From Lachnospiraceae bacterium (lineage in GTDB: Bacteria > Bacillota > Clostridia > Lachnospirales > Lachnospiraceae), in assembly GCA_021199655.1 (NCBI GenBank), contig JAJQHQ010000090.1:1-32966 (forward strand): DNA of 32,966 nt, given 5' to 3'. Of this stretch, positions 1 through 6,490 are shown piece by piece. Under the pieces are notes generated by a model. It made no database searches. It was not told the DNA's origin and was given only the letters and a program-made list of their open reading frames with translations. The position numbers were made by a program, and so were the translations under genes. How positions within the stretch are numbered: position 1 is the first letter of the stretch; every line of letters starts with the position of its first letter.

Positions 1-51
1 TACGCACGGTGCTGTGAGAGGACGGCGGCTAATCACCGCCTCCTACTCGAT
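1..51 (+). mobile_element. Probable 3' end of a group II intron (domain V 3' arm and domain VI)
   Basis: The window opens with TACGCACGGTGCTG, which resembles the 3' arm of a group II intron domain V. It is followed by a domain VI-like hairpin (GGCGG 25-29 pairing with CCGCC 36-40). The segment ends in TCCTACTCGAT, which matches the usual intron 3' terminus: a candidate branch-point A about seven bases before a terminal AT. The rest of the intron and any maturase would lie to the left of the window. This rests on recognising the terminal pattern; the domain V 5' arm and the 5' splice site cannot be seen. Confidence 0.55.
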
Positions 52-77
52 TTTATAGGAAACTTCGTTCCTATAAA
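52..77. repeat. Perfect 10-bp hairpin directly after the putative intron end
   Basis: TTTATAGGAA (52-61) and TTCCTATAAA (68-77) are perfect inverted repeats around a 6-base loop (ACTTCG). There is no T run on the right. If the intron ends at 51, this hairpin begins the 3' exon, so the insertion target may have been a palindromic intergenic element or terminator. Confidence 0.6.
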
Positions 78-108
78 GTCAAAACGCTCCGCGAGGATGC
101 GCAGGGCC

Positions 109-134
109 GGGCAAGGAAGTGAGTGCCTTTGCCC
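109..134. repeat. Intergenic hairpin
   Basis: GGGCAAGG (109-116) pairs with CCTTTGCCC (126-134) with one bulged base. The layout (G-rich arm, short loop, CTTT-GCCC arm, then CAC and AT-rich DNA) resembles the hairpin at 28014-28056, so both may be members of one palindromic repeat class. No gene is seen in 1-399. Confidence 0.45.
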
Positions 135-158
135 ACGCTATATTCATTTATTGTTTTC

Positions 159-172
159 AGAAAACGTTTTAG
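159..172. promoter_or_regulatory. LacI/CcpA-type palindromic operator candidate
   Basis: AGAAAACGTTTTAG has a perfect 10-bp palindromic core (AAAACGTTTT, 161-170) with a central CG, typical of LacI-family operators and of CcpA cre sites. A related sequence, GAAACGTTCG, lies near 207-215. It is upstream of the LacI-type gene promoter, so autoregulation or catabolite control is plausible. Confidence 0.4.
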
Positions 173-317
173 AAAAATGAGAGGACAAAAATAATAATCA
201 AACGAGAAACGTTCGAAAATTCTGGAAAAGCACAGGAGCCCCGACGTGAAAATGCACAAAAGTGTGGGGCATAAAAAAAGCACATTGCCCAAAATGTGAA
301 TTTGACGAAAAAAGAGG

Positions 318-346
318 TTGACAAAATGGTCGAAATGCTGTTTAAT
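318..346 (+). promoter_or_regulatory. SigA-type promoter for the LacI-family gene
   Basis: A perfect -35 box TTGACA (318-323) is followed after 17 bases by TTTAAT (341-346). The start codon of the regulator is 53 bases downstream. Confidence 0.5.
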
Positions 347-399
347 ACAAATAAGAAATCGTTTAAGTAATGACAGATTTGACAAGCAAGGAGAAAAGC

Positions 400-1404
400 A
401 TGGTTTCCATGAAAGAAATTGCGGCGGCCTGCGGAGTATCTGTAGCGACTGTCAGTAAGGCGCTGAGTGATCACCACGATATCGGTGAGAAGACGAAGCA
501 GTACGTCAGGGAGACAGCGGATCAGATGGGATATCTTCCGAATCTTTCCGCCCGCTATCTTAAGACGAATCGAAGCTACAATCTGGGCGTTCTTTTTGAA
601 GATGCGGCACGCAGCGGTCTTACCCATGATTTCTTCTCCGGTGTGCTGGAGAATTTGAAAATCACTGCGGAGTCCAGAGGCTATGACATTACGTTTTTGA
701 ACACGTCGTCTCAGGACATGTCATATGTAGAGCGAGCACAGTACAGAGGATTCGACGGCGTGGCGATTGCATGCTCAGACTTTACGGATCCGAAGGTGCA
801 GGAATTGCTTCGCAGCAGCGTGAAGGTCGTTACCGTTGACTACATTGCCGACAACCGCACGGCGGTCGTTTCAGACAATACCGATGGCATGACCCGGCTG
901 ATGGAGTACATTTTAAATCAGGGGCACACAAGGATTGCTTACATTCATGGCGATGAGGGAAGGGTGACCAGACAGAGGCTTGCCTCCTACTACCGCAGCA
1001 TGGAGGAGCATGGGGCAGATGTCCGGGAGAACTACATAGTGCCGTCTCTGTATCGGGACTGGCAGCAGGCGTATGAGAAGACAGAAGAACTCCTGGATCT
1101 GAATGAACCGCCGACCTGTATCCTGTATCCAGATGATGTGGCGGCAATCGGAGGGATGAATGCCATCCGTGCCAGGGGATTGAGAGTCCCGGAGGATATT
1201 TCAGTAGCCGGATACGATGGCATACGGTCACTGCAGTACAGTGAGCCAAGACTGACGACGATCCGACAGGACATGGAAGAACTCGGAAGGCTGGCAGCAG
1301 AAAGCCTGATTGATGAGATCGAGCGGCCGATGACGACGACGCCGACGATCCACACAGTCAAGAGTTTTATTCTGGAAGGACAGACCGTCCGAAAGATCAA
1401 TTGA
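400..1404 (+). CDS. LacI-family transcriptional regulator
   Basis: A 334-residue LacI/GalR-family repressor. Residues 4-23 (MKEIAAACGVSVATVSKAL) form the N-terminal helix-turn-helix with hinge; the rest is a periplasmic-binding-protein-like effector domain, including the conserved late segment VPEDISVAGYDGI. The start at 400 is chosen because AAGGAG (388-393) lies six bases upstream and the homology begins there; an in-frame ATG at 370 would add ten unconserved residues. The gene is followed at 69 bases by a sugar-binding protein and two permeases, so it probably controls that transporter in response to the imported sugar or a metabolite. The effector is unknown. Family assignment is firm; the target is inferred from position. 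Confidence 0.93.
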   Translation: MVSMKEIAAACGVSVATVSKALSDHHDIGEKTKQYVRETADQMGYLPNLSARYLKTNRSYNLGVLFEDAARSGLTHDFFSGVLENLKITAESRGYDITFLNTSSQDMSYVERAQYRGFDGVAIACSDFTDPKVQELLRSSVKVVTVDYIADNRTAVVSDNTDGMTRLMEYILNQGHTRIAYIHGDEGRVTRQRLASYYRSMEEHGADVRENYIVPSLYRDWQQAYEKTEELLDLNEPPTCILYPDDVAAIGGMNAIRARGLRVPEDISVAGYDGIRSLQYSEPRLTTIRQDMEELGRLAAESLIDEIERPMTTTPTIHTVKSFILEGQTVRKIN

Positions 1405-1432
1405 TTTCCATTACTTTTAAAGTAATTGAAAT
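1404..1432. promoter_or_regulatory. 29-bp imperfect palindrome between regulator and transporter
   Basis: Arms ATTTC + ATTACTT (from 1404) and AAGTAAT + GAAAT (to 1432) flank a TTA centre, with one mismatch between the two arm segments. It lies just after the regulator stop codon and about 40 bases before the binding-protein start. It could be an operator for the upstream LacI-type protein or an intercistronic RNA hairpin. Confidence 0.4.
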
Positions 1433-1473
1433 AGAGCTACAAACAATTTTATATTTTATAAGGAGGAAACAAA

Positions 1474-2820
1474 ATGAGCAAGAAATGGTTAAGCCTGCTG
1501 ATGGCTGGCGCTATGGTTGCATCGATGGCTGTTCCGGTAATGGCTGAGGAAGAAACCGAGCCGGACAACACGATCACTGGTGATTCTTCTGCTGACGACG
1601 CGTTCGTAGTATGGGGCTGGAATGATGATATCAAGACGATCCTTGATACCGTATTTGCTGAGGCGTATCCGGAAGAGTATTCCAGAATCGTATTCGTAAA
1701 CACGGGCGGCTCTGACTACTATCAGACAAAGCTGGACGCAGTTCTTGAAGAAGGCTCCAGCAACGAGCTGTATCCGGATCTGATGGGCCTCGAGGTTGAC
1801 TATGTACAGAAGTACACCAACAGCGACTGGCTGCTCTCTGTTACTGATATCGGCATCTCCGAGGATTCTCTGGCGAATATGTATCAGTACAACATCGACC
1901 TGGGCACAGACTATGATGGAAACATCAAGGCTCTGTTCTGGCAGGCAACTCCGGGCTGCTACGCAGTACGTGCAGACCTGGCTGAGAAGTATCTCGGCAC
2001 GACCGATCCGGATGAAGTAGCTGCTTACTTCACAGATCTTGACACCATCATCGCTACCGCTGAGATGGTAAACGAAGCATCAGGCGGCACCTGCAAGCTG
2101 TTCTCCGGCTATGATGAGATCAAGAGATCCCTCATGAACTCCCGTGAGGTTGGCTTCTATGATGAGAACGATGTGATTACACTTGATGAGAACGTTACGA
2201 CTTACTTTGAGACCGCGAAGACCCTGTATGATGAGGATCTGACCTACAACACCTCTCAGTGGAGCGCTGACTGGTATGCAAACATGGACGGCGACGGAGA
2301 GTCCTCCAACGCAGCTCTTGCATACTTCGGATGCCCGTGGTTCGTATACTGGTCACTGTCTGATACATGGCAGGACAACACCATCCTTGTTGCAGCACAG
2401 GAGCAGTGCTTCTGGGGCGGCACAGGTCTTGCAGCTACCGCTGAGTGCTCTGATACTGAGCTTGCAGCTCTGATCATGAGCTATCTGACCACCGATACCG
2501 ACGGCATGGTAGCAATCAACGCTCAGAACTCTGACTTTGTAAACAACACCGAAGCAATCTCTGCAATCGTTGAGAGCGGTGCTTCTGCAGACGGCAATGG
2601 TTATATGTACAGCGGAAATGACCAGAACTTCATCGAGTTCTTCCTTGACAAGGCAGACGCGATCGACGCTTCTACTGTAACCGCTGAGGATCAGACCATC
2701 CTGTCCCTGCTGGATACCGAGTGCCAGGCTTATGTGACCGGCGAGAAGGATCTGGATACAGCTCTGTCAGATCTGACTGCAGCTATCCATGATACCTACT
2801 CCTACCTGAGCGTAGAGTAA
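1474..2820 (+). CDS. Family-1 extracellular sugar-binding protein of an ABC transporter
   Basis: A 448-residue solute-binding protein of the UgpB/MalE class (COG1653). A signal peptide (residues 1-24: a KK start, a hydrophobic core, and a VMA cleavage site before EEE) is visible, but there is no lipobox cysteine, unusual for a Gram-positive binding protein. The mature part has a W/Y-rich fold typical of carbohydrate binders. A near-perfect ribosome site (AAGGAGG, 8 bases before ATG) suggests high expression. It is followed by a strong hairpin and then two permease genes, the usual order for such systems. No ATPase is encoded, so a shared MsmK-like ATPase elsewhere is expected. The substrate is unknown; the nearby beta-mannosidase suggests manno-oligosaccharides, as inference only. 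Confidence 0.85.
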   Translation: MSKKWLSLLMAGAMVASMAVPVMAEEETEPDNTITGDSSADDAFVVWGWNDDIKTILDTVFAEAYPEEYSRIVFVNTGGSDYYQTKLDAVLEEGSSNELYPDLMGLEVDYVQKYTNSDWLLSVTDIGISEDSLANMYQYNIDLGTDYDGNIKALFWQATPGCYAVRADLAEKYLGTTDPDEVAAYFTDLDTIIATAEMVNEASGGTCKLFSGYDEIKRSLMNSREVGFYDENDVITLDENVTTYFETAKTLYDEDLTYNTSQWSADWYANMDGDGESSNAALAYFGCPWFVYWSLSDTWQDNTILVAAQEQCFWGGTGLAATAECSDTELAALIMSYLTTDTDGMVAINAQNSDFVNNTEAISAIVESGASADGNGYMYSGNDQNFIEFFLDKADAIDASTVTAEDQTILSLLDTECQAYVTGEKDLDTALSDLTAAIHDTYSYLSVE

Positions 2821-2857
2821 TCAGCATCCATAAACTGAATTTGTAACATAATCGGAC

Positions 2858-2890
2858 GTGCTGCTTCTTCTTACAAAGAAGGAGCAGCAC
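2858..2890 (+). terminator. Strong intercistronic hairpin after the binding-protein gene
   Basis: GTGCTGCTTCTTCTT (2858-2872) pairs with AAGAAGGAGCAGCAC (2876-2890) over 15 positions with one G-U pair and a 3-base loop. Only a short T-rich stretch (ATTCTTT) follows. It probably acts as a leaky terminator or 3' stabiliser that keeps binding-protein mRNA above permease mRNA. Confidence 0.65.
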
Positions 2891-2947
2891 ATTCTTTAAA
2901 ATGAAGCTTCATTCTGCAGAATTCCTGCCTGCCAGGATTTGTGTCTA

Positions 2948-2980
2948 ATGTCCTGGATTTGCCATACGAATCTGCGACAT
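2948..2980. repeat. Palindromic repeat of the CGAATCTRCGACATAAT class
   Basis: A near-continuous stem runs from ATGTC (2948-2952) to GACAT (2976-2980) with a 5-base loop, one mismatch and three G-T pairs. The right arm and flank (CGAATCTGCGACATAAT, 2967-2983) match, with a single difference, the element inserted inside the beta-mannosidase gene at 6621-6637. A weaker right-arm match lies at 2837-2853. The hairpin ends 4 bases before the permease ribosome site. Confidence 0.55.
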
Positions 2981-2994
2981 AATCAGGAGGCATT

Positions 2995-3972
2995 ATGAAA
3001 AAGAACAAAAAAAAGAGAGTTACATACGGCAGATATGGCTATTTCTTTATAGCGCCGTTCTTTATTACATACCTGATCTTTCAGTTATGGCCTTTGATCA
3101 ACACGTTTTATTACAGCACCTTATCCTACTATAAGCGTAACGGCCGCGAGGTGATCAGCTTTGCCGGAATTCAGAACTTTCTGAATATCTTTGGTCTGGC
3201 TCCTGGTGAGACCGCGTACGTACTTCAATATCTGAAAAATACCCTGATCATGTGGGGCTTCAACTTCGTTCCGCAGATTCTGGTATCCCTGCTGATGGCT
3301 GTCTGGCTGACCGACACCAAGGTGAAAGTAAAGGGTACCGGAGCAATCAAGGTCATCATATATCTTCCGAGCGTTATCACGGCAGCATCGGTATCCGTCC
3401 TGTTTAAGAACCTGTTTTCTCAGTATGGACCGATCACGCTGGCTTTGAAGAGCATTGGCATCCTTTCCGAGAATTTTGACTTCATGTCGAGCGTGGCTGG
3501 CAGCCGCGGACTGATTTCTTTGATTCTCTGGTGGATGTGGTACGGCAATACCTCGATTCTTTTGATTTCCGGTGTGCTGGGCATCGATCCGGTGCTCTAT
3601 GAGGCGGCGGACATCGACGGCGCGGGCGGCTGGAAGAAGTTTACGGATATCACGCTTCCGCTTTTGAAACCGATTCTGCTTTATACATTGGTTACTTCCG
3701 CGATCGGCGGTCTGCAGATGTACGATATCCCGGCCCTGTTCAACGTGACCGAGACCGGCTACAACGGACTTCCGAACAATACGACGACGACGATGGCCAT
3801 GTATATCATGCGTCTGTACAACAGCGACGTCGGAAAAGCTGCGGCTGTGTCCGTGTTCCTGTTCTTTGTTACTCTGGTTGTCAGCCTGCTGTTGTTCTTC
3901 TTCATGGGTGACAAAGAGGAAAAGAAATTGAAAAAGGCAGAAAAGGCCAGAAGAAAGGCAGGTGGTAGATAA
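2995..3972 (+). CDS. Sugar ABC transporter permease, MalF/UgpA type
   Basis: A 325-residue inner-membrane permease of the binding-protein-dependent family (COG1175). The N-terminus is basic (KKNKKKR), followed by six predicted membrane segments. The cytoplasmic EAA loop is clear (EAADIDGAGGWKKFTDITLP), which contacts the ATPase. The C-terminus is lysine-rich. AGGAGG lies five bases before the ATG. It forms the translocation pore together with the next gene, whose start codon overlaps this stop codon by one base, indicating translational coupling. It belongs with the binding protein at 1474-2820. Confidence 0.92.
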   Translation: MKKNKKKRVTYGRYGYFFIAPFFITYLIFQLWPLINTFYYSTLSYYKRNGREVISFAGIQNFLNIFGLAPGETAYVLQYLKNTLIMWGFNFVPQILVSLLMAVWLTDTKVKVKGTGAIKVIIYLPSVITAASVSVLFKNLFSQYGPITLALKSIGILSENFDFMSSVAGSRGLISLILWWMWYGNTSILLISGVLGIDPVLYEAADIDGAGGWKKFTDITLPLLKPILLYTLVTSAIGGLQMYDIPALFNVTETGYNGLPNNTTTTMAMYIMRLYNSDVGKAAAVSVFLFFVTLVVSLLLFFFMGDKEEKKLKKAEKARRKAGGR

Positions 3973-4835
3973 TGATGACAGATGAAGGCTATATGCGCCA
4001 TCTCAGACGTCAGAGGATTCTCCGCACGATCGTTTGTATCATATTCTGCATTATTTCCCTGCTGCCGTTCGTGATTCTGTGTATGAACGCGACCAGGACG
4101 TCAGACGCCATTAAGTCCGGCCTGTCCCTGATTCCGTCGACACACTTTCTGGAGAACTGGAAGAACCTGCTGGCGAAGCAGAATGGTATGCAGATCACGC
4201 TGCAGAAAGCGACCCTGAACTCCCTTTGCATCACGGTTCCGGGCACTGTCCTTTCGGTTTATTTCTCATCCATGACCGCGTATGGCGTGCATGTGTATGA
4301 TTTCAAGGCGAAGAAATTTGCCTGGGCGTTCATCATGGCAGTCATGATGGTGCCGAGCCAGATTTCCATCATCGGTTTCTACCGTTTCATGCTGCAGTTA
4401 GGTCTGGTAGATACCTATATTCCGCTGATCATCCCGACGATCGCGGCGCCGACGGTTGTGTTCTTCATGAAGCAGTATATGGAGAGCATCCTCTCGATCG
4501 AGATGATCGAGGCGGCCCGTATCGACGGCTCCGGCGAGTTCCGGACATTCAACAGCGTTGTCCTGCCGATCCTGAAACCGGCCGTGGCGACACAGGCGAT
4601 CTTCCAGTTCATTGCGCAGTGGAACAACCTGTTCACTCCGACGGTCATCCTGACTACGGACTCCAAGAAGACCCTGCCTATGTTCGTACAGCTTTTGAGC
4701 TCCAACCAGTTCCGTACGGACTATGGTGTGGTATACGTAGGTCTGTTCGTGGCGATCATTCCGCTGGTTATCGTCTACCTGCTCCTGTCCAGATACATCG
4801 TGGGCGGCGTGGCGCTCGGCGGTGTAAAGGGCTGA
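3972..4835 (+). CDS. Sugar ABC transporter permease, MalG/UgpE type
   Basis: A 287-residue permease of COG0395, partner of the preceding protein. It shows six hydrophobic segments and an EAA loop (EAARIDGSGEFRTFNSVVLP). The ATG at 3972 overlaps the upstream stop by one base; a second ATG at 3975 is also possible. This is the last gene of the transporter operon: a composite repeat and a terminator follow within 200 bases. No ATP-binding subunit is encoded here. Confidence 0.92.
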   Translation: MMTDEGYMRHLRRQRILRTIVCIIFCIISLLPFVILCMNATRTSDAIKSGLSLIPSTHFLENWKNLLAKQNGMQITLQKATLNSLCITVPGTVLSVYFSSMTAYGVHVYDFKAKKFAWAFIMAVMMVPSQISIIGFYRFMLQLGLVDTYIPLIIPTIAAPTVVFFMKQYMESILSIEMIEAARIDGSGEFRTFNSVVLPILKPAVATQAIFQFIAQWNNLFTPTVILTTDSKKTLPMFVQLLSSNQFRTDYGVVYVGLFVAIIPLVIVYLLLSRYIVGGVALGGVKG

Positions 4836-4852
4836 TGCGTATTTTCACAAAT

Positions 4853-4917
4853 CCATTCGCTGAAAGCGAATCATACATGGATCTGCGCATATAACTGTGA
4901 AGGTACTGAACAGTTAA
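4853..4917 (+). repeat. Composite repeat: hairpin plus 25-bp palindrome (copy A1)
   Basis: The left part is a perfect 7-bp hairpin, ATTCGCT-GAA-AGCGAAT (4855-4871). About 20 bases later comes the 25-bp palindromic element (4892-4916; arms TAACTGT and ACAGTTA around GAAGGTACTGA). The same composite, with the same spacing and a diverged middle, occurs at 32334-32397, also just after a carbohydrate gene. The hairpin arms share the AGCGAAT string of the regulator-associated clusters at 5107-5161 and 6311-6364. Confidence 0.75.
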
Positions 4918-4953
4918 CAGTTTCGATTTTTCATAATAATTTCCTCATAACAT

Positions 4954-5021
4954 GTCCCGTGCCTGCGGCATGGGACGAAGGCCACGCCGGCGCTTCAGCG
5001 CATTTTAATTGGCGTGGCCTT
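4954..5021 (+). terminator. Tandem hairpins ending the transporter operon
   Basis: First hairpin: GTCCCGTGCC (4954-4963) with GGCATGGGAC (4967-4976), 10 bp with one G-T pair. Second: AAGGCCACGCC (4978-4988) with GGCGTGGCCTT (5011-5021), 11 perfect pairs, followed by TCTC. The second is the likely terminator of the 1474-4835 operon. Confidence 0.6.
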
Positions 5022-5106
5022 TCTCATGATATGTTCCGTGGCTGCAGGCATTTTGTCTGGGATTATAGTCTTTTGGGAAAACCATGGAATATGATACTGG
5101 AAAAAA

Positions 5107-5161
5107 GAAATTCGCTTTAAATGATTTTAAAGCGAATTTCTATCGCGATAAAGCGAATTTC
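5107..5161. promoter_or_regulatory. Operator-like cluster with three ATTCGCTTTA motifs, downstream side of the regulator
   Basis: GAAATTCGCTTTAAA (5107-5121) and its exact reverse complement (5126-5140) form a 15-bp inverted repeat with a 4-base gap. A third copy, AAAGCGAATTTC, lies at 5150-5161, 21 bases from the second. Read on the minus strand the order is direct, direct, inverted, the same as the cluster at 6311-6364 on the other side of the regulator gene. Confidence 0.6.
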
Positions 5162-5200
5162 AATCAGAGCAAAGCAAAGTAATGTAATTATTGTGTATGA

Positions 5201-6217
5201 TCAGGATTCAGAAATAACATGCGTATACATCCTTTCGATATCATCATTCATACCAACGGGAGTGAGCCTGATTTCCGGATGTTCGTTTGCAAAAACAACA
5301 AATAACTGATGAGCGAATCCCTGCCCCATCCACTGTAGTCCATCAAAGTCGATGATTACTTCCTGAAATTTTTCAAGACGGTTACACACTCTTTTGGCCT
5401 GTGACCGGGATACAGGAAATGAATCAAAAATATTTTTCATTGGAATAGTAGTTTTAACAAAACCACCGTCTACATTAGCGTATAAATCGAATACTTCCCG
5501 ACTTTCCTTGTGGGAAAAATTTGACAATGACATAAATACGCTGGTTCCTTCATTTTCTCGGGCTGCAATATCTTTAATTATGCTATTGTCATACCTGTTA
5601 ATTGTAAAAATCTTTCCATCGGAGATAATATAAAAGTCATCCATCATTTTAGAACTGAAAAAAATTCCCTCACCAGAATGATTTTTGGTATCTGTAGTGA
5701 GTTTTCCTTTGAATAGCTCGCAAATTGCGTCATCCAGAGACTCAAAACAGAAATGGTCCTTGATTTTTTTGAAAATCCCAATACCATCGTCAACAATAAC
5801 AGCTGTGGTTTTCAAATAATTCTGTTCAATATGAATGTTAAGATTTTCGGCGTTAGAATGATCCATGACGTTATTGATCATTTCGCTAAAGGTATAACTC
5901 CAGATTCGTTGTACGTTGGATGGGAGTTGTCTGATATGTTGAAATAAACATGTATCGAAAGCGTACATATCTGAGGCTAAATCTCCATTGCTTCTTGTTA
6001 AGTGATATTCATACATTTGATTGATCAATTCATACTGATTGCGTTTAACTCTGCGAATCACTCCTTGATCGACAAGCTCGTTGATATAGCGGTGTACGGT
6101 ATTCTGATTGATAGAAAAAACATCGGATACGGCCTTGGAAATGCCGGAATCTCCCTGATCTATTTTTTCCAGGAGATAGATGATAATGGATTTCTTTTTG
6201 TCTTTGTCAAAGCGCAT
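5201..6217 (-). CDS. Winged-helix regulator with GHKL ATPase and C-terminal STAS-like (DUF4325) domain
   Basis: A 338-residue protein. Residues 1-65 look like a winged helix-turn-helix (SINQNTVHRYINELVDQGVI as recognition region). Residues about 105-230 carry a GHKL ATPase: N box EMINNVMDHS (112-121), G1 DDGIGIF (143-149) and G2 SGEGIFFSSKM (181-191). The C-terminal ~100 residues match the STAS-like DUF4325 pattern (VIIDFDGLQWMGQGFAHQLF). The ATG has AGGAGG upstream. Such a chain could combine anti-sigma-like kinase, antagonist and DNA binding in one protein. It is divergent from the beta-mannosidase and AT-richer than its neighbours. Matching motif clusters on both sides are its probable binding sites. 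Domain calls are from motifs; the role in sugar control is inferred. Confidence 0.8.
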   Translation of the reverse strand: MRFDKDKKKSIIIYLLEKIDQGDSGISKAVSDVFSINQNTVHRYINELVDQGVIRRVKRNQYELINQMYEYHLTRSNGDLASDMYAFDTCLFQHIRQLPSNVQRIWSYTFSEMINNVMDHSNAENLNIHIEQNYLKTTAVIVDDGIGIFKKIKDHFCFESLDDAICELFKGKLTTDTKNHSGEGIFFSSKMMDDFYIISDGKIFTINRYDNSIIKDIAARENEGTSVFMSLSNFSHKESREVFDLYANVDGGFVKTTIPMKNIFDSFPVSRSQAKRVCNRLEKFQEVIIDFDGLQWMGQGFAHQLFVVFANEHPEIRLTPVGMNDDIERMYTHVISES

Positions 6218-6248
6218 ATGGTTTTACCTCCTGAGCATGATATTTTCG

Positions 6249-6273
6249 TAACTGTTTAGTACCTTCACAGTTT
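6249..6273 (-). repeat. 25-bp palindromic element, copy A2
   Basis: On the minus strand this reads as the same element as 4892-4916, with arms AACTGT / ACAGTT and centre GAAGGTACTAA. It lies 31 bases upstream of the regulator start codon and in the orientation of that gene. Confidence 0.75.
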
Positions 6274-6310
6274 TCATAATTTTAACTTAATATCCCCGTC
6301 TTGTCAAATA

Positions 6311-6364
6311 ATATTCGCTTTAAAAGAAACGATATTCGCTTTAAATTCAGGTAAAGCGAATATC
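6311..6364. promoter_or_regulatory. Operator-like cluster with three ATTCGCTTTA motifs between regulator and beta-mannosidase
   Basis: ATATTCGCTTTAAA (6311-6324), GATATTCGCTTTAAA (6331-6345) and the inverted TAAAGCGAATATC (6352-6364). The last two form a 13-bp inverted repeat spaced by 8 bases; the first two are 21 bases apart, two helical turns. The cluster ends about 40 bases before the mannosidase -35 box and is about 95 bases from the regulator start, so it could control both divergent genes. Confidence 0.6.
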
Positions 6365-6405
6365 TCAGATGGATATACGAGATGATAAAAACAAAGAAAA
6401 GGATT

Positions 6406-6434
6406 TTGACAAAAATAAAAAAGTACAAGACAAT
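6406..6434 (+). promoter_or_regulatory. SigA-type promoter for the beta-mannosidase
   Basis: TTGACA (6406-6411), a 17-base spacer, then GACAAT (6429-6434). The -35 box is consensus and the -10 box is moderate. The start codon is about 57 bases downstream. Confidence 0.5.
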
Positions 6435-6490
6435 TTCCTGATTCTGTGATAAAAAGATAATAGTGAATTAAAAGAAAAAATTGGGAGGAC

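Noticed and set aside
6249-6364. Insertion-sequence ends flanking the GHKL regulator
   Set aside because: Repeats and motif clusters occur on both sides, but there is no transposase, no target-site duplication I can see, and the two repeat types are not nested symmetrically.
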